Source: Sphaerotilus mobilis
GTDB taxonomy: Bacteria > Pseudomonadota > Gammaproteobacteria > Burkholderiales > Burkholderiaceae_C
NCBI RefSeq assembly: GCF_004216565.1
Contig: NZ_SGWV01000010.1
Coordinates: 62,001 to 126,000, forward strand
DNA length: 64,000 nucleotides
Reading direction: 5' to 3'
Shown: positions 61,184 to 64,000 of the stretch, in pieces
How the letters are laid out: every line of letters starts with the position of its first letter
Position numbering within the stretch: the stretch's first letter is position 1
Notes under the pieces: model-generated
The model's input: only the letters and a program-made list of their open reading frames with translations
What the model was told of the DNA's origin: nothing
Database searches by the model: none
Made by a program: the position numbers and the translations under genes

Positions 61184-62296
61184 TCAGGTCGGCCGCAGTT
61201 GGTAGAAGGCGTCGTAGGACCGTGCCAGCGTCGCCACCGAGCCATGCTCGCGGACCCAGGCGCTGGCCGATGCGGCCAGGCGCACCCGCAGCGACGGGTC
61301 GTCGAGCAGGCGCAGCAGCGCCTCCATCAGCGCCGAGCCATCGTCGACCGGCACCAGCAGACCGGTCTCGCCATCGCGCACGATCTCGGGGTTGCCGCCG
61401 ACGTCGGTGGCGACGATGGCCAGCCGGTTGGCGGCCGCTTCCAGCAAGGCGATCGACAGGCCCTCGGTGCGCGAGGGCAAGGCAAACACGTCGAAGCCCA
61501 CGGTCAGATCGGCGACGTCCCGGCGCTGGCCCAGCAGCCGCACCTTGCCGGCCAGGCCGAGCTGGTCGATGCGGGTCTGCAGCTCGTCATGCAGCGGGCC
61601 GCTGCCGACGATGACCAGCCGGGCGCGCGGCTCGCAGTCGAGCAGCGCGGGCATCTGGTCGATCAGCAGGCGGTGGTTCTTCAGCTCGACCAGCCGGCCG
61701 ACCGCGCCGATCAGCAACTCGTCGCCAGACACGCCGATGGCAGCGCGGGCACGCTCGCGGCGTTCGGGCGTCCAGCCAAAGCGTTCGACCGGGATGCCGT
61801 TGAGCACGGTCACCGCGCGCGACGCATCGACATAACCTTCGCCGACGAACTTGTCGTAGACCTGCCGGCCAACCATCGCGACACCGGCGGTGTGGCGCAG
61901 CGACCAGCGGTAGAGCCGGCGCAGCCGGGCGTTGCTCAGGCGCATGCCCATGTTGTGGGTCGTGCTGACCAGCAGCGGCTTGCGCCAGAGCATCCCCCAG
62001 AGGGCGACGGCCGCGTGGTAGTTGGGCACGAAGTCGTGGCTGTGCACGACCTCGATGCGGCGCTCGCGCACCGTCTGGCGCAGCAGCCGCAGCAGCTTCA
62101 GGTCGGCCGTGCCCTGCTTGTGGCCGATCAGCACGGGCACGCCGGCGGCCTCCAGTTCGCCGACCAGGCCGGTCGTGCTTTGCAGGCTGAAGACCGCGAC
62201 CTCGTGGCCGATGCGCTTCTGTTCGATCGCCAGGTCGGTCACGACCCGCTCCAGCCCCCCGAATTCGAGGGAATCCACCACGTGCAGGACGCGCAT
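61184..62296 (-). CDS. Glycosyltransferase family 4, exosortase/EPS type
   Basis: A 370-residue GT-B enzyme. It opens MRVLHVVDSLEFGGLERVV, the glycine-rich start typical of the sugar transferases that accompany PEP-CTERM/exosortase polysaccharide loci. The acceptor side has VVHSHDFVPNYHAAVALWG and LVSTTHNMGMRLSN. The donor side has LLIGAVGRLVELKNHRLLID, RLVIVGSGPLHDEL and the E-x7-E run in PSRTEGLSIALLEAAANRL followed by DVGGNPEIV. The start is the ATG preceded by GGAGAG; an ATG nine codons upstream is less likely. It is transcribed toward the epimerase gene. Confidence 0.93.
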   Translation of the reverse strand: MRVLHVVDSLEFGGLERVVTDLAIEQKRIGHEVAVFSLQSTTGLVGELEAAGVPVLIGHKQGTADLKLLRLLRQTVRERRIEVVHSHDFVPNYHAAVALWGMLWRKPLLVSTTHNMGMRLSNARLRRLYRWSLRHTAGVAMVGRQVYDKFVGEGYVDASRAVTVLNGIPVERFGWTPERRERARAAIGVSGDELLIGAVGRLVELKNHRLLIDQMPALLDCEPRARLVIVGSGPLHDELQTRIDQLGLAGKVRLLGQRRDVADLTVGFDVFALPSRTEGLSIALLEAAANRLAIVATDVGGNPEIVRDGETGLLVPVDDGSALMEALLRLLDDPSLRVRLAASASAWVREHGSVATLARSYDAFYQLRPT

Positions 62297-62415
62297 TCCG
62301 AGGGCTCTCCGCCTTGTTGACATCACCAGACCGGACAATCCGGCGGCGCATGCTAGCGGAGGGTCCGCAGCATCCCGGGGCCGCTGTCGCGGCGCCGACA
62401 CCCTCAGGAGTTCAC

Positions 62416-64000
62416 ATGCCACGCAACGCCCGAAAAACTGCATCCGGCCTGTGGCTGGCGGTGCTGGCGCTGGTCGGCAGCCTGCCCGGCAGCCCCGCGA
62501 TGGGCCAGCGCGTGATCGTGCCCAGCGCCGAATCGGGCACCGAGATCCCCGGCGCCATGCCGGGCGGTGGATCGATGATCGGCGAGCCGTCCGGCGCCTC
62601 CGGTGGTGCGGCGGCGATCGGCACCTCGACGAACTTGCCTGCGACACCCGCGAGCACGACAGCCACCAGCACGACCGCATCCAACGACGCACCCTGGCCG
62701 CCCGCGCCTCAACCCCCAGCCCGCGACGACGGCTGTGCCGGCCCGCTCAAGGGCAGCGGCACGACCTACGACGTCGGCCCCGGCCAGCCACTGGCCGAAC
62801 TCGAACAGGTGCCGTGGCTGAGCCTGCAGGCCGGTGACGTCGTCAACATCCACCACCGCGAGCAGCCCTACCGCGTCAAGGCCGGCATCCGAGGGCAAGG
62901 CACGGCGCAGGCGCCCATCGTCATCAACGGCGTGACCGACCGCGACTGCCGCCGGCCGGTCGTCAGCGGCGAGAACGCGGTGACCGCGCAGGACGCCCGC
63001 GCGCGTCGCCACTTCAGCAAGCAGTACACCGAGAACCTCGGCGTGTTCTTGCTCTACAAGACCGGCAGCGACCCCTACGGCTGGCGGCCGCGCCACATCC
63101 AGTTCCGCAACCTGACGATCACCGGCGGCCACCCGACCAAGACCTACACCGCGCAGGACGGCAGCACCGGCACCTACGGGCGCGGCGCGGCGGGCATCTA
63201 CGCGGTCACGGTCGACCACCTCTTGGTCGAGAACTGCGAGATCACCGGCAACGCCAATGGCGTGTTCGTCAACAGCAAGTCGCGCGAGGAAAGCAGCGAC
63301 ACGGTGATCGTGCGCAACAGCCGCATCCACGACAACGGCGTGGTCGGCAGCTGGTTCGAGCACAACCTCTACGTGCAGGTGCGGCGTGCGCTCTATGAAG
63401 GCAACTACATCGGCCAGCTGATCCCGGGCGCACGCGGCTCGTCGATGAAGGACCGCTCCAGCGCGACGGTGATCCGCTACAACCACATCGTCGCGGCGGC
63501 CCGCGCCATCGACCTGGTCGAGATCGAGGGCGGCGTGCCGCCGGTGCTCGATGACCCGCTCTACCCGCATGCCTGGGTGCACGGCAACCTGATCGAGGAC
63601 CACGCCAAGGCAGGCGCCGGCCGGGCCTGGTCGGTCAAGCTGATCCACTGGGGCGGCGACAACGACCCGCGCTACTTCCGGCGCGGCACGCTCTTCTTCA
63701 CCCAGAACACCGTGCGCATCCGGGTCGACCGGGCCGATGCCTGGTACGTCGGCCTGTTCGACCTGCCCGGCCCGGAACAGCGTGTGCTGATGCGCGGCAA
63801 CGTGGTCCAGAACCTCGGCACCACCGAGCTGCGGCTGGGCCTGGAGCGCGGCACGATCGAGTTGGCCGACACCAACCTGTTCGCCGGCAAGCGGGTCGAC
63901 GGCTCGCCCGGCCATGACCTGCGCCTGCGCATCGGCGGTCGTGCGCTCGATGTCACCGATGCCGGTCTGGACGACAGCGGCCGCCCTCGCCCCGGCGCAC
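62416..64000 (+). CDS. Exported right-handed parallel beta-helix protein (C-terminus cut by window edge)
   Basis: At least 528 codons, running off the right edge. A signal peptide (MPRNARKTASGLWLAVLALV to about residue 30) is followed by a Ser/Thr/Ala/Pro-rich linker (about 35-105) and a Cys (DDGCAGPL). From about residue 115 come repeated short strands and Asn-turns: IQFRNLTITGG, LLVENCEITGNANGVFVN, VIVRNSRIHDNGVV, ALYEGNYIGQLI and VIRYNHIVAA. These are rungs of a right-handed parallel beta-helix of the pectate-lyase/NosD (PbH1) type. A strong CAGGAGTTCAC site fixes the ATG. Such proteins bind or cleave acidic polysaccharides, so it may trim or modify the local exopolysaccharide. Which face is catalytic is unknown. 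Confidence 0.9.
   Translation, partial: MPRNARKTASGLWLAVLALVGSLPGSPAMGQRVIVPSAESGTEIPGAMPGGGSMIGEPSGASGGAAAIGTSTNLPATPASTTATSTTASNDAPWPPAPQPPARDDGCAGPLKGSGTTYDVGPGQPLAELEQVPWLSLQAGDVVNIHHREQPYRVKAGIRGQGTAQAPIVINGVTDRDCRRPVVSGENAVTAQDARARRHFSKQYTENLGVFLLYKTGSDPYGWRPRHIQFRNLTITGGHPTKTYTAQDGSTGTYGRGAAGIYAVTVDHLLVENCEITGNANGVFVNSKSREESSDTVIVRNSRIHDNGVVGSWFEHNLYVQVRRALYEGNYIGQLIPGARGSSMKDRSSATVIRYNHIVAAARAIDLVEIEGGVPPVLDDPLYPHAWVHGNLIEDHAKAGAGRAWSVKLIHWGGDNDPRYFRRGTLFFTQNTVRIRVDRADAWYVGLFDLPGPEQRVLMRGNVVQNLGTTELRLGLERGTIELADTNLFAGKRVDGSPGHDLRLRIGGRALDVTDAGLDDSGRPRPGA

Noticed and set aside
62022-62837. A 271-codon plus-strand frame crossing the GT4 and beta-helix starts
   Set aside because: It is out of frame with the beta-helix gene, antisense to the GT4, and Arg/Ser/Thr-rich without motifs.
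1-64000. tRNA, rRNA, insertion sequence or prophage genes
   Set aside because: I saw no cloverleaf with a conserved T-loop, no rRNA sequence, no transposase or phage structural motif in any likely gene.

Overview
The window is GC-rich DNA (roughly 70 % G+C by eye) that codes densely on both strands. Several gene types point to a betaproteobacterium of the order Burkholderiales, most plausibly the Leptothrix/Sphaerotilus/Rubrivivax group. They are a DUF3149 mini-protein, a PEP-CTERM protein beside exopolysaccharide genes, a DUF2145 gene, class I fumarase, UPF0114 and a che cluster laid out like the Pseudomonas che2 type. This placement is inferred from gene content, not from a database search. 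I see no rRNA, tRNA, prophage, transposase or CRISPR array.

Layout. 1-5.4 kb: a membrane sensor histidine kinase cut by the left edge (-), a PQQ-dependent-type sugar dehydrogenase, a periplasmic two-BON-domain protein, an OmpR-type response regulator and a possible small membrane protein. 5.4-15.1 kb: one minus-strand chemosensory cluster, read mcp, cheY, STAS, cheA, mcp (PAS-PAS-HAMP x3), cheW, cheR, cheD, cheB. Several of its junctions overlap by a few bases. 15.2-18.4 kb: WrbA quinone reductase, a six-helix membrane MCP and a small MscS channel. 18.4-24.7 kb: three REPIN-like elements (paired inverted GTAG-headed palindromes) flanking a B12-binding radical SAM protein, an SDR, an FAD-linked 2-hydroxyacid dehydrogenase and a nitronate monooxygenase-like enzyme.

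24.8-33.9 kb: a lipoprotein 5'-nucleotidase, SerC, then a tightly coupled trio: substrate-binding lipoprotein, HAMP/PAS sensor with no output domain, and a five-PAS GGDEF-EAL protein. I read the trio as a ligand-to-cyclic-di-GMP pathway. 33.9-39.0 kb: a minus-strand surface polysaccharide operon (acyltransferase 3, GNAT/FemAB-like, polysaccharide deacetylase, flippase). Its last gene overlaps the c-di-GMP gene tail to tail. 39.2-51.7 kb: a PEP-CTERM protein, DUF3149 protein, RluA-type pseudouridine synthase, a second MscS channel, fumarase, YqhA/UPF0114, acetyl-CoA synthetase, an XRE regulator divergent from an exported hypothetical/DUF2145 pair, an LplT-PlsC fusion and a small acidic protein.

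51.7-64.0 kb: a second exopolysaccharide locus with a hexapeptide acetyltransferase, three GT4 and one GT2 glycosyltransferase, an O-antigen ligase/polymerase, a membrane-anchored deacetylase-like protein, a Gfo/Idh/MocA oxidoreductase, an NAD-dependent epimerase and an exported beta-helix protein cut by the right edge. The dominant theme is signal transduction (two-component, chemosensory, c-di-GMP) combined with building and modifying surface polysaccharide.
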